From Desulforhopalus sp. (lineage in GTDB: Bacteria; Desulfobacterota; Desulfobulbia; Desulfobulbales; Desulfocapsaceae), in the NCBI GenBank assembly GCA_030247675.1, contig JAOTRX010000009.1:156154-220153 (forward strand): a stretch of DNA of 64,000 nucleotides, in the 5' to 3' direction. How positions within the stretch are numbered: the stretch's first letter is position 1; every line of letters starts with the position of its first letter. Positions 41,835-50,573 of this stretch are shown here, one piece after another. The translations under genes and the position numbers were made by a program. The notes beneath the pieces are model-generated. The model had not been told where the DNA came from. It did no database searches and worked only from the letters and a program-made list of their open reading frames with translations.

Positions 41835-44258
41835 ATGTTTAAAAAGATCACCCTTTCCTCGGCGCCCTTTTATGCGTCGCTTGTGGTAATTACCTCACTT
41901 GCCACCTTTATCGGCAGTTTTTGGGCCGTCAATGAGTATCAGGCCTATAAGGAAAGTGTTGAAGTCATAAAATCCAATTATAAACATCAATACGAAAGCC
42001 GGCTCAAGGAGGAGCTTGGCAAGGTGGTTGAACTGATCAGCCATCTGCAGATGCAAAACAATTTGCGGGTTGAGCATGATCTCCGGGAGCGGGTTCAGGC
42101 GGCCTACACCATTGCTTCCCATAATTATCGTCTCTATAAAGATGACAAGAGCCCGGACGAATTGCGTTCTATGGTCATTGAGTTATTGCGGCCGATGCGC
42201 TGGAATAACGGTCGAGGCTATTATTTTCTCGGCAGGGTCAATGAAGGGGTAATTGATCTCTTCGCCGATGAGCCTTTTTTTGAAGGGAAGACGGCGGCCG
42301 AATTCCAGGCCTTGATCGGCCAGGACGTGGTTGGCAATATTACCTCTGTCGTACGGGACAAGGAGGCCGGATTGGTTCGCTATAACCTGACCAAACCACT
42401 GTTTACCACAGAACAGCTGTCAAAGATTGCTTTTGTTAAGTATTTTCAGCCTCTTGATTGGTTTATTGGGGCTGGTATCTACAGCAATGACCTGGAAGAA
42501 AATCTGCAGCGTGAGGTTCTTGGGCGGATTCAGAACATTCGGTTCGGCGCCGACGGCGAGGTCTTTTGTCTACGGGCCGATGGCACCATAATCAGTAATC
42601 AGGACGAGCGGCTCATCGGCCGCTCGGTGCGAGACCTTGTCGACCATAACGGCCTGGAATACGGCATGGCCTTTCTTGAGGCCGGATTGAAGAAAAAGCA
42701 AGCCGAATACGTTCATTATGCGGTGGCTGATAGTGTGCAGGGCGTCGTGCATCAAAAGCTTGCTTATGTTACCGGCTATGAAAATTGGGGTTGGGTCGTT
42801 GGCACATCGATGTTCATGGACAGCATGGAGCAGGCGATAGCCTATGAAACCGAGACCTATCAGAGAATTGCCTTTAAGAATGTCCTGACCTTTATTGTCC
42901 TTTTTGCCATCGCTGTGGTCTTTCTTTTGGCGAGCACCTTTTATTACTCCCTAAAAATCAAACAGGGCATCAGCCTGTTCACCAATTTTTTTCAGAAAGC
43001 CGCCGATTCAAATGTCAAAATCAGCAAGAAAAACCTCACGTTCCGAGAGTTTGAGGACCTTGGCCGCTTGGCCAATAGGATGGTGGAGTATCGCATCAAC
43101 AATGAAATGCTTCTGCACCGTGACGAGCTGCGCCTCGATTCCCTGCTGAAATTGGGGATGATGGACAAGCAGTCCTTGCAGGATAAATACCGGTTTATTT
43201 TGCAACGAATTGCCCAGATTACCAGAAGCCGGGAGGGTTATCTGGCCGTGGTCAATCCGGACCAGACCCACATCACACTCTGTGCCCGCCTCGTTTCCGA
43301 TGAGGGAGGCTACAAGCTTGTCGAGGTTCCCGAAGTTTCCACCCCTGTTCATCAAAGTGGTTTTCCCGGACAGGCAGTTGTCGGCAAGACGGCGCTCGTC
43401 GAAAACGATTTTCCAGAGGAAATGAAGGAGAATACCTATCCGTACCGGGTTGACATTAAACGGCATCTTGATGTGCCCATTTACAATGATGGAGTAATCG
43501 TGATGGTCGCCGGGGTCTGCAATAACCGCGAGAATTATGACAACGCAGATATCCGCCAAGTCACCCTGCTTCTTGAGGGCTTATGGATGCACTGTCAGAA
43601 AAAATCCGCAGAGGAAGAACTTGCCCGTCTGGAGCGGCAAATTATCGCCGTCAGCGAGGAGGAGCGAAGCAAAATTGGCCGCGACCTCCACGACGATCTC
43701 GGTTCCCATCTCACCGGTGTTGAGCTTCTCAGTAAGGCACTTCAGCAGAACCTCCGGGAAGAGGCGCCGGAGAGAGCCGAACAGTTGGGGACCATCCGCA
43801 GCCTTATTCTCGATGCCATTGAAAAAACCCGTCGCCTGTCACAAGGCCTGTACCCGGTGCATGTCGTCGAGTATGGTTTAGAGGCAGCGATTGAAGAACT
43901 GATTGCTGAGGTGAAAAAGATGTTTAAGATACACTTCGATCTGTCTTGGCAAGACGGGGGGAAGGTCCTTGGCAAGAACACCGCCACCCATTTACACTAT
44001 ATCATCCGGGAGGCGGTCTTTAATGCGGCCCGGCATGGAAAACCCAACAATATCGGGGTATATATGCGGCATGACGATTCCGGTTTCTCGGTGAAGATCG
44101 TCGATGACGGCAAAGGTTTTGCCGGGACACCAGCGGCAACCGGGATGGGTTTTCATACCATGCAGTACCGGGCCAAGGCCATTGGGGCGACTCTTGTCAT
44201 AAATTCCGGTGAGAAGAGCGGGACGATAATCTCGGTTTCCGGTGAGGGATTGGAATGA
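41835..44258 (+). CDS. membrane sensor histidine kinase (Cache, GAF-like, HisKA_3)
   Basis: An 807-aa kinase. One transmembrane helix near residues 10-30, a periplasmic Cache-type double sensor (about 35-335, RGYYFLGRVNEGVIDL and EVFCLRADGTIISNQDERL), a second helix near 350-375 (VLTFIVLFAIAVVFLLAS), a GAF-like domain (about 440-590), a HisKA_3 dimerisation helix with H619 in RDLHDDLGSHL, and an HATPase_c domain (ILREAVFNAARHG, DDGKGF). This is the NarX/DegS class that partners LuxR-type regulators, and one such gene overlaps its stop (ATGA). Confidence 0.85.
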   Translation: MFKKITLSSAPFYASLVVITSLATFIGSFWAVNEYQAYKESVEVIKSNYKHQYESRLKEELGKVVELISHLQMQNNLRVEHDLRERVQAAYTIASHNYRLYKDDKSPDELRSMVIELLRPMRWNNGRGYYFLGRVNEGVIDLFADEPFFEGKTAAEFQALIGQDVVGNITSVVRDKEAGLVRYNLTKPLFTTEQLSKIAFVKYFQPLDWFIGAGIYSNDLEENLQREVLGRIQNIRFGADGEVFCLRADGTIISNQDERLIGRSVRDLVDHNGLEYGMAFLEAGLKKKQAEYVHYAVADSVQGVVHQKLAYVTGYENWGWVVGTSMFMDSMEQAIAYETETYQRIAFKNVLTFIVLFAIAVVFLLASTFYYSLKIKQGISLFTNFFQKAADSNVKISKKNLTFREFEDLGRLANRMVEYRINNEMLLHRDELRLDSLLKLGMMDKQSLQDKYRFILQRIAQITRSREGYLAVVNPDQTHITLCARLVSDEGGYKLVEVPEVSTPVHQSGFPGQAVVGKTALVENDFPEEMKENTYPYRVDIKRHLDVPIYNDGVIVMVAGVCNNRENYDNADIRQVTLLLEGLWMHCQKKSAEEELARLERQIIAVSEEERSKIGRDLHDDLGSHLTGVELLSKALQQNLREEAPERAEQLGTIRSLILDAIEKTRRLSQGLYPVHVVEYGLEAAIEELIAEVKKMFKIHFDLSWQDGGKVLGKNTATHLHYIIREAVFNAARHGKPNNIGVYMRHDDSGFSVKIVDDGKGFAGTPAATGMGFHTMQYRAKAIGATLVINSGEKSGTIISVSGEGLE

Positions 44259-44935
44259 AAGCACGGGTAATAATTGTCGATGATCACCCTATTTTCCGGA
44301 TGGGTATGGCGGAGTTGCTTAATCAGGAAGACGATTTTATTGTATGCGGCCTGGCTGAAGATATCCCCGGAGCAAGGAAGGTCATTCAGCAACATAATCC
44401 GGATCTGGCGATTATTGATATTACTCTCGCCGGCGAAAATGGCCTTGATCTGGTGAAGGAGCTTTCCGGCGATAAAAACGGTCTACCGATTCTGGTGCTT
44501 TCCATGCATGACGAACAGGTCTGGGCCGAAAGGGCCATTCGTGCCGGAGCCCGTGGCTATATCATGAAGAGGGAGGCGAGCGAGAAGGTGATCCTTGCCC
44601 TGCGGAATATTCTCGGTGGGAAGATTCACGTCAGCAACAGTATCATGGAGCGGTTGCTTGATCGCTTTCAGATGAAGCCGGATGCCTCCACTGCACCAAC
44701 TGTCGATCTTCTCACCGATCGGGAACTCGAGGTGTTTCGGCTCATCGGCGCCGGGTTGTCCACCAGGGAAATTGCCGAGAGAATGAATCTCGGTGTGAAA
44801 ACCATCGGTACCTATCGGGACCGGGTCAAACAAAAGCTTGGCATAAAGACAGCTGCCGAGCTCATTCGCCGGGCGGTCCTCTGGACCGAACAGGAGTTTT
44901 TTGATTCTGACGATCGTGACGATGTAGGCTGGTAG
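44255..44935 (+). CDS. LuxR/NarL-family response regulator
   Basis: A 226-aa two-domain regulator. The receiver has D55 as acceptor (LAIIDITLAGENG). The C-terminal LuxR helix-turn-helix spans about residues 150-215 (LTDRELEVFRLIGAGLSTRE, GVKTIGTYRDRVKQKLG). The start overlaps the kinase stop, ATGA at 44255-44258. It should be phosphorylated by the adjacent kinase and regulate unknown promoters, possibly its own operon. Confidence 0.9.
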   Translation: MKARVIIVDDHPIFRMGMAELLNQEDDFIVCGLAEDIPGARKVIQQHNPDLAIIDITLAGENGLDLVKELSGDKNGLPILVLSMHDEQVWAERAIRAGARGYIMKREASEKVILALRNILGGKIHVSNSIMERLLDRFQMKPDASTAPTVDLLTDRELEVFRLIGAGLSTREIAERMNLGVKTIGTYRDRVKQKLGIKTAAELIRRAVLWTEQEFFDSDDRDDVGW

Positions 44936-45641
44936 CTTACACCATTCGTTGGTGCCGGCTTACATAATTAAAGGTGTTCGTCTGATTTTCTTCTGAAGGT
45001 AATTCTTATATATTGCCACCTACTCTTAAAGATTCAACAGGTCTGTAAACAATAGACACTTCTTGTGATGGCCGAAGGTTGTTAGCACCTTGAGTCGATA
45101 AGCTGTGACTTTGTGGATTCTGAACCCGAAAATGTTGGTGGCAGGGGTGAATTCTCCAACGGTTTGTGTAGTTTCGTTGAGTTTTTACAAGCAATTCTCG
45201 CCCACACGTCTGCAAACCCTGTAACGGATTTTTTGTTCTGCGGGGTTTAAAAAGTCGAGGTCAACCTCCTCCCCGGTGGTGGTTTTTTCCCTGATCAAGG
45301 AAAAGCCAATTTTCCACCGGGGGCTGTCCTCAAGTTTACCGGAAAGTGGATTCCCCCTGTCACCAACGCCTCTGATCATGCCCGAGCCATTGCCGGGCAA
45401 CATATGGGGGCTGCCGATTGTCCGTACTCCTCCCATTCTCTTTGTGAAGGTAATGTTTTTTCAGTGATTACTGCTCGTGCCGGTGGACTCCTGCGCCTGG
45501 AGGGGGCGAGCTACCAGGAATCTCAGGACTATTCTCTGGGCAAGCGAGCCTGGGTATGCTACCGTTGGGGCGGCTGAGCAGCTGAAGGGCAAGGATTGTC
45601 TTGTCCATAGGAATCGTTTTGGTGATCTTGCAGGGGAAAAT
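44936..45641. other. 706-base region between the response regulator and mobB
   Basis: The left 300 bases show no gene, promoter or repeat that I can support. The right part contains the start-less open frame at 45251-45577. A molybdenum-cofactor riboswitch would be a reasonable guess ahead of mobB, but I cannot fit its fold to this sequence. Confidence 0.4.
45251..45577 (+). other. open frame without a start codon, unrecognised
   Basis: After a TAA at 45248-45250 the frame stays open for about 108 codons: KVEVNLLPGGGFFPDQGK, GAVLKFTGKWIPPVTN, later GQHMGAADCPYSSHSLCEG and ending GKRAWVCYRWGG before TGA at 45575. It lacks ATG, GTG or TTG before residue about 54, yet the composition and codon choice look coding. 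It may be the end of a gene broken by a frameshift or a lost start, just upstream of mobB. I do not recognise the family. Confidence 0.35.
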
Positions 45642-46295
45642 ATGGCATCGATTATTACCTTTATTGGTTGGCACGACAGCGGGAAAACCACCCTGGCTAC
45701 ACAGGTTGTTACCGAACTGATAAATCTCGGATACCGGATTGCCGTCATTAAATCGACGAGCGATGAAGGCATTCAATTCGATGCCCCCGGAACTGACACG
45801 TACAAACATAAACTGGCCGGGGCGGAAAGTGTCATGCTGGTGGCTCCCGATCAGATGGTGTTGCAAACCAGAAACTGTGATCTGTCGCTCAGAACCCTTG
45901 CCCATAGATATTTCCCGGATGTCGATCTGGTGGTTGGCGAAGGTTTTAAGACGGCGAGAAGGGTGCCGAAGATAGAGGTGTTCAAAGACCTTGATCAAAA
46001 ACTTCGCGAGGAGGTGCATGGTGTGGTGGCCGTGGCAACTGATCTTGCCGATGTCGCCGGGGAAAACGTTTTCCGATTGGATGCAGCCCGGGATATTGCC
46101 TTATTTATTGAAAAAAGATACCTGCGCAGGAAGGGGCGAAACGAGATTACCACCCTCCTGGTCAATGGCGAGAAAATCCCGCTGAAGGATTTTGTTCAGG
46201 AGGCCCTTGCCTCAACTATCCACGGTTTTATCAAAACCCTTAAGCTCAACCAGGACATGCGGGAAATCGAGTTGAGGATAAAAATCGAAGAATAA
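45642..46295 (+). CDS. mobB: molybdopterin-guanine dinucleotide biosynthesis adaptor MobB
   Basis: A 217-aa P-loop GTPase. Walker A is FIGWHDSGKTTL at residues about 7-18, followed by VIKSTSDEGIQFDAPGTDTY, where MobB proteins coordinate a sulfate or phosphate, and VVGEGFKTA. MobB supports MobA in attaching GMP to molybdopterin. A C-terminal extension of about 50 residues beyond the usual MobB end (KRYLRRKGRNEITTLLVNG onward) is present. AGGGG precedes the ATG. No mobA is next to it; fdhD and a bis-MGD enzyme are within 16 kb. Confidence 0.88.
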   Translation: MASIITFIGWHDSGKTTLATQVVTELINLGYRIAVIKSTSDEGIQFDAPGTDTYKHKLAGAESVMLVAPDQMVLQTRNCDLSLRTLAHRYFPDVDLVVGEGFKTARRVPKIEVFKDLDQKLREEVHGVVAVATDLADVAGENVFRLDAARDIALFIEKRYLRRKGRNEITTLLVNGEKIPLKDFVQEALASTIHGFIKTLKLNQDMREIELRIKIEE

Positions 46296-46449
46296 GGCAG
46301 TAATGCGGGTTAGCGCCCACAACCCAAGTGCTATTTCCCCTCCAACAACAGAGGGGACGCTGTTTAGTGCCCCCTCGCGGGTATAAGTGCCTTGGTGGTG
46401 TCTTGTGGCACCCGTATTCTCCCAAACTCATTTTCTTAAGGGTAAGACA

Positions 46450-47727
46450 CTAAAAACGGGTTTGAAAATAGGGTTCGAGAACTGGCGGGAGCCGAACAGA
46501 ACCGTCCTCCTGCTGGTAGTTTTCGAGAATTGCCAGCAAGGTGCGACCGACTGCCAGGCCGGAGCCATTCAAGGTATGCACCAATTTGCTCTTTTTCTGT
46601 CCCTCCGGGCGATAGCGGATGCCGCCGCGTCGTGCTTGAAAATCGAGGAAATTGGAGCAGGACGAGATCTCCCGGTAGGTGTTTTGTCCTGGCAGCCAGA
46701 CCTCGATGTCGTAGGTTTTGGTGGCGGAAAAACCGAGATCACCGGTGCACAGCGCAACAACCCGGTAGTGGAGGCCGAGGAGTTGCAGGACGGCTTCTGC
46801 ATCGGCAAGCAGGCTCTCAAGCTCCCGGTCGGATGTCTCAGGTGTGGTAAATTTCACCAGCTCGACTTTGTCGAATTGGTGCTGTCTGATAAGTCCACGG
46901 GTGTCTCGGCCATGACTTCCCGCCTCCGACCGGAAACATGGGGTGTAGGCGGTGTACTTGATTGGCAGGTCCCCTTCGTTCAGGGTTTCGTCACGATGGA
47001 TGTTGGTTACCGGCACCTCGGCGGTGGGGATGAGAAAGAGATCCCATCCCTCTATCTTGAAAAGATCTTCAGTAAATTTGGGAAGTTGCCCTGTAGCCGT
47101 CATGGTCGGAGTATTGACCATAAAGGGCGGAAGAATCTCGGTATAGCCGTGCCTCTGGGTGTGCAGGTCAAGCATGAAATTGATGAGCGCCCGTTCCAGC
47201 CGGGAGGCGAAACCCTTTAGCAGGGCGAAACGGGCACCGGAGAGTTTGGCTGCTCGTTCGAAGTCGATGATGTTCAATGCCTCGCCGAGCTCCCAGTGGG
47301 CTTTTGGGACAAAGGTAAAGGCTGGTTTTTCGCCCCATTGTCTGACCTCAAGATTGTCGGCATCGCTGTTTCCGGTGGGGACACTGTCGTGGCAGAGGTT
47401 GGGGATGTTCATGACGATTTTTTGCAAACTTTCCTCAACCTCGGCGAGGGTGCCGTCAAGTTCCTTGATCCTCTGGTTGGTGTCGCGCATTTCGAGAATC
47501 AACGGCTCGGCGCTCTGCTGAATCTCGGCTGATCCCTTTTTGAGCTTGGCGATTTTCTCGGAGACTGTATTGCGGGTGTTTTTCAACCCTTCCACCTCGG
47601 CGAGAATAGTCAGGCGCCTTTTATCGATGGCTGCAAATTCGTCGAGGAGGGTTGGCGCCATACCCCGGCGGAGGGATTTCTCTTTTACCAGATCAAGGTT
47701 TTCGCGAATAAATCGTAATTCCAGCAT
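46450..47727 (-). CDS. serS: seryl-tRNA synthetase
   Basis: A 425-aa class II synthetase. The N-terminal long antiparallel coiled-coil (about 25-105) that holds the tRNA variable arm is followed by the catalytic core: motif 2 is FRSEAGSHGRDTRGLIRQHQF and motif 3 NGSGLAVGRTLLAILE. It charges serine and selenocysteine tRNAs. A 6-bp CCCCTC/GAGGGG hairpin lies downstream (46337-46356) without a T tract. Confidence 0.95.
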   Translation of the reverse strand: MLELRFIRENLDLVKEKSLRRGMAPTLLDEFAAIDKRRLTILAEVEGLKNTRNTVSEKIAKLKKGSAEIQQSAEPLILEMRDTNQRIKELDGTLAEVEESLQKIVMNIPNLCHDSVPTGNSDADNLEVRQWGEKPAFTFVPKAHWELGEALNIIDFERAAKLSGARFALLKGFASRLERALINFMLDLHTQRHGYTEILPPFMVNTPTMTATGQLPKFTEDLFKIEGWDLFLIPTAEVPVTNIHRDETLNEGDLPIKYTAYTPCFRSEAGSHGRDTRGLIRQHQFDKVELVKFTTPETSDRELESLLADAEAVLQLLGLHYRVVALCTGDLGFSATKTYDIEVWLPGQNTYREISSCSNFLDFQARRGGIRYRPEGQKKSKLVHTLNGSGLAVGRTLLAILENYQQEDGSVRLPPVLEPYFQTRF

Positions 47728-48026
47728 AGTATTTTATCTGTTTGATTTGAGTGGTTAAAAACGTCTGTGTATTGTTTAGCATGGCTGATTGGGGAAAGCA
47801 ACTTCTATCAAATTGCATTTTTGTCATGCTTCTGCTACCTTGTGCGGCAGATTTGGCTGGACGTCAGCTCATCCACAAATTGATGCGGCTTACGGATCTT
47901 AAGGGAAGGGCTTTACACACTGCCGCATGGCGAGCATTGTGGCCAGTTCCAGTACGTTGACACCTTTATGCGCAATTACTCAAAATGGCGGTCTGCCCGT
48001 CAGCAGTCCAGCACAGAATTTTTCAT
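47728..48026. other. intergenic region between serS and tatC
   Basis: A divergent 299-base gap. I see no supported gene or RNA structure. It should hold the serS promoter. Confidence 0.35.
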
Positions 48027-48728
48027 ATGAGCGACCGTCCGCCAATTGTTGTCTTTTTGCTTGAACTACGAAAGTCCATCCGTAATCTGGTGCTGTTTCT
48101 CGCCCTGACCACCCTGACGATTTTTCTCCTGGCACCTCACCTGCTGCAGTTTGTGCAGCATCACCTGGATACCAAACTCTATTTTTTCACCGTCGCCGGG
48201 CCCTTTATCGCCCATGTTACGCTGGCCTTCTTTGCCGCCCTGTTTTTTCTTATGCCCTGGTTTTCCATAGTCGTCTGGCGTGCCTTGGGGAAACCATTTC
48301 ATGTTACCGGCGGACACCTGTTCTTCTTTATTTTTTTTACATGCTTGCTGTTTTATTGCGGGGCGACATTCTGCTATTTTATCACCCTGCCGTTTGGAAT
48401 CAAGTTTCTCCTTGGTTTTAGTTCGGAGGAGTTGAAGCCGGTGATTTCCGTCAGCCAGTTTGTCAATTTTTTTACGATCTTTATCTTTGCCTTCGGCGCG
48501 ATCTTTGAATTACCTATCTTTATGGTGTTTCTCTCTAAGGTGGGTATCTTCAAAAGGAGCTTCTATGAAAGAAATCGTCGCTATGCCCTTCTGATAATTG
48601 CCCTTCTGTCCGCGATCCTGACTCCTACTCCGGATATCGTCAATATGGCGTTTATGGGTGGTCCTCTGTACCTCTTGTATGAGTCGGGGATTGTTGTCCT
48701 TTGGGTCTTAGGGATCGGTAAGGACTAA
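48027..48728 (+). CDS. tatC: Sec-independent translocase protein TatC
   Basis: A 233-aa inner-membrane protein with six transmembrane segments. The N-terminal ELRKSIRNLVLFLAL, the GPFIAHVTLAFFAALFFLMPWFSIVVW region and FGAIFELPIFMVFLSKVGI match TatC, the receptor for twin-arginine substrates. No tatA or tatB is adjacent. The conserved acidic residue usually found in the first periplasmic-loop/TM region is not obvious by eye, so it may be a divergent second copy. The ATG at 48027 lacks a clear ribosome site. Confidence 0.85.
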   Translation: MSDRPPIVVFLLELRKSIRNLVLFLALTTLTIFLLAPHLLQFVQHHLDTKLYFFTVAGPFIAHVTLAFFAALFFLMPWFSIVVWRALGKPFHVTGGHLFFFIFFTCLLFYCGATFCYFITLPFGIKFLLGFSSEELKPVISVSQFVNFFTIFIFAFGAIFELPIFMVFLSKVGIFKRSFYERNRRYALLIIALLSAILTPTPDIVNMAFMGGPLYLLYESGIVVLWVLGIGKD

Positions 48729-48734
48729 GTGGGG

Positions 48735-49151
48735 TTAGAATTCGTGTAATGGCAAGCCGGCGGCCCGGAGCAGGGCTGCAGTAACGCCGATCTTGCCTGT
48801 TACCGCGCAGGAGGGGCTGCGCGCCTTGAGAAATACCGCCTGGACATTTTGCATGCGGGCAAGGTGCAGCACCTGTTCGGAGCCGTGGATGAATTGCCGG
48901 GTGATATCGTCGCCTGATTTTGTAATAACCCTGGCTGTTCCTGCCAGGACATCAGCGCCGTCGCCGCCGATGATGTCGGCAGCCTCCCGCGGGGTTGGCA
49001 GGCCGCCAAGCTGCTCTGGACAGACCGGGATCCAGTGGGCGTTTTTGAGTTCGGCTATACAGTTTTGATTTTCTTTGATTTTCCCGTCATAACGGGTACA
49101 AAGACCGACAAGGCAGGCGCTGACCAGGTAAGTGGGGACTGTGTTTGGCAT
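48735..49151 (-). CDS. DUF523 family protein
   Basis: A 138-aa protein with the DUF523 signature: VSACLVGLCTRYDGKIKEN at the start, PVCPEQLGGLPTPREAADI and LKARSPSCAVTGKIGVTAALL. The conserved cysteines suggest metal or cofactor contact, but the function is unproved. The ATG at 49151 lies 18 bases from the divergent ftsB-like start, so the two share a very small promoter region. Confidence 0.85.
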   Translation of the reverse strand: MPNTVPTYLVSACLVGLCTRYDGKIKENQNCIAELKNAHWIPVCPEQLGGLPTPREAADIIGGDGADVLAGTARVITKSGDDITRQFIHGSEQVLHLARMQNVQAVFLKARSPSCAVTGKIGVTAALLRAAGLPLHEF

Positions 49152-49169
49152 GGTCAATAAAGGGTATTT

Positions 49170-49517
49170 ATGTCGTTTCAAAGGAAAAAACCAAAGCCTA
49201 AGCAAAAACTTTCTCCTCTGCAGGAGAAACGTTATTATAAAATTGCAATCTGCCTTGTGGTTTTGGCCTTGTTGTGGGTTGTGTTTTCGCCCGGATCAGG
49301 AGTTCTGGCCCTATGGAAAAAGCGTTCCGAACTCAAAACTCTCCAAGAACAAACGGCTCAGCTTGAAGAGGAAAACGCTCGATTGCAACAGGAAATCGAT
49401 AAGTTGCAGAACGATCCATCCTACCTCGAAGATGTCGCAAGACGAGAGCATAAGCTCCTGAAAAAAAACGAACGGGTCTTTGAATTCGCACCGAAAACCC
49501 AGTCTAAGGAAAAATGA
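49170..49517 (+). CDS. ftsB: FtsB/DivIC-family septum formation protein
   Basis: A 115-aa bitopic membrane protein. After a basic cytoplasmic tail (FQRKKPKPKQKL) comes a helix, YYKIAICLVVLALLWVVF, then a periplasmic coiled coil with the heptad run LKTLQEQTAQLEEENARLQQ and the DPSYLEDVARREHKLLKKNE end typical of FtsB. It would bridge FtsL and FtsQ in the divisome. AGGG precedes the ATG. A hairpin with the arms CCTGAGCC and GGCTCAGG follows. Confidence 0.85.
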   Translation: MSFQRKKPKPKQKLSPLQEKRYYKIAICLVVLALLWVVFSPGSGVLALWKKRSELKTLQEQTAQLEEENARLQQEIDKLQNDPSYLEDVARREHKLLKKNERVFEFAPKTQSKEK

Positions 49518-49533
49518 TTGTTTTAGGGATCAC

Positions 49534-49560
49534 CCTGAGCCCGTGCCTATGAGGCTCAGG
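49534..49560. terminator. hairpin between the convergent ftsB-like and fmdB-like genes
   Basis: CCTGAGCC (49534-49541) pairs perfectly with GGCTCAGG (49553-49560). It overlaps the last codons of the zinc-ribbon gene. There is no proper T tract, so it could end transcription in both directions only partly. Confidence 0.45.
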
Positions 49561-49768
49561 AAAAGCCGGATTTGCCACCGCATGCTGATGGTCCAGCCGA
49601 TGGGAGTGGTGTGCCGGTGCCACGTCTGAAGCTGCCGGCTGAAAGAATTTTATGAACCTTTTCGCTTTGGCATTTGTTGCAGTGCACCGCTTCCGTATTG
49701 CTATTTGAAGTGGTCAGGAGTTCGAAGATGTTTCCGCAGGATGAGCAGGAATATTCGTAGATTGGCAT
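49556..49768 (-). CDS. FmdB-family zinc-ribbon protein
   Basis: A 70-aa protein: MPIYEYSCSSCGNIFELL with C8, C11 and a second pair C30, C33 (CNKC), the standard small zinc ribbon annotated as FmdB. Its role is probably regulatory and is not established. The ATG at 49768 follows AAGGAG-type bases on the minus strand. An in-frame start seven residues upstream is possible but less conserved. Confidence 0.85.
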   Translation of the reverse strand: MPIYEYSCSSCGNIFELLTTSNSNTEAVHCNKCQSEKVHKILSAGSFRRGTGTPLPSAGPSACGGKSGFS

Positions 49769-50041
49769 TGGAAATTCTCCTTGGTGCAAGAGTTGTTATT
49801 TTTAGTGGGCCATGGATTTGGCGGAACCACGTTGTCTATAAATCTGCTTACGATTGTCCGAGAAGATAAGCACATGCCACCTGAAAAACCAGTTGTTGAT
49901 GGTTGTGACCACAATTTTTTGGCATAGTGCGATAGGTTTGGCCAGGTTAGCCTTAAAGGATTTGTGCCTTGTCGGGTGTTTGGGTTTTGCTCTTGCCTAA
50001 AAGAAATGGTATTTTATATCGTTGATCAGGAGGTGAAAACG

Positions 50042-50548
50042 ATGGCTAAACGATTGGCAGCAAGGTTGTCTACCCTTACCCTATGTCTGGGCATTCTGTT
50101 GTGGTCGGGTTGCAGCAATTATTTAAAACCCGAAGTGGGGGCGGTGGCCCGCAAAGGAGCTCGCATCGCTCTTGCCGGCGATGTCCCCGCAAAGTCTTGG
50201 GAAACGGGTGACTTGATTTTTAAATACTCCCTGGCGCAAAAAGATCAATCCTATACCTTGACTGGGATCCTCACCTTTACCGACAGCCTCACCTATACCT
50301 ACCCTCAGGTTGCTAATTTTATTTTCTATTTAAGTTTTGTAGACGATGGTGGAAAGGTGGTGGAAACGTTTGATCTCTCACCGATATTAAACACCTTTGG
50401 TACGGTTCCGGATAGGATCCCTATTCGTCTTTCCTTTGTTCGGCCCCCCGGTAGCAGTGCTATTGTCTTTTCGTATCAGGGCCGATTCTTTGATAACCAA
50501 CGCGAGTCGAATGGCTCGTGGGACATTCACTATTTCCCCTTCAACTGA
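50042..50548 (+). CDS. lipoprotein of unknown function
   Basis: A 168-aa protein. The signal peptide MAKRLAARLSTLTLCLGILL ends in a lipobox, LWSGC, with the acylated Cys at about residue 24. The mature part is a beta-rich domain with paired aromatic segments (SYTLTGILTFTDSLTYTYPQ, FIFYLSFVDDGG). AGGAGGTG lies about eight bases before the ATG. It is not recognised as a known family. Confidence 0.78.
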   Translation: MAKRLAARLSTLTLCLGILLWSGCSNYLKPEVGAVARKGARIALAGDVPAKSWETGDLIFKYSLAQKDQSYTLTGILTFTDSLTYTYPQVANFIFYLSFVDDGGKVVETFDLSPILNTFGTVPDRIPIRLSFVRPPGSSAIVFSYQGRFFDNQRESNGSWDIHYFPFN

Positions 50549-50573
50549 TCGACGGAATGGGGCGTGGCAATCA

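Noticed and set aside
45577..45641. Possible riboswitch ahead of mobB
   Set aside because: No recognisable fold, only a few short hairpins.
46337..46356. CCCCTC/GAGGGG hairpin downstream of serS as a terminator
   Set aside because: Followed by AAATAG on the serS strand, so it lacks the uridine run.
47728..48026. T-box leader ahead of serS
   Set aside because: No T-box sequence (AGGGTGG core) or specifier stem is visible, and such leaders are uncommon in this group for serS.
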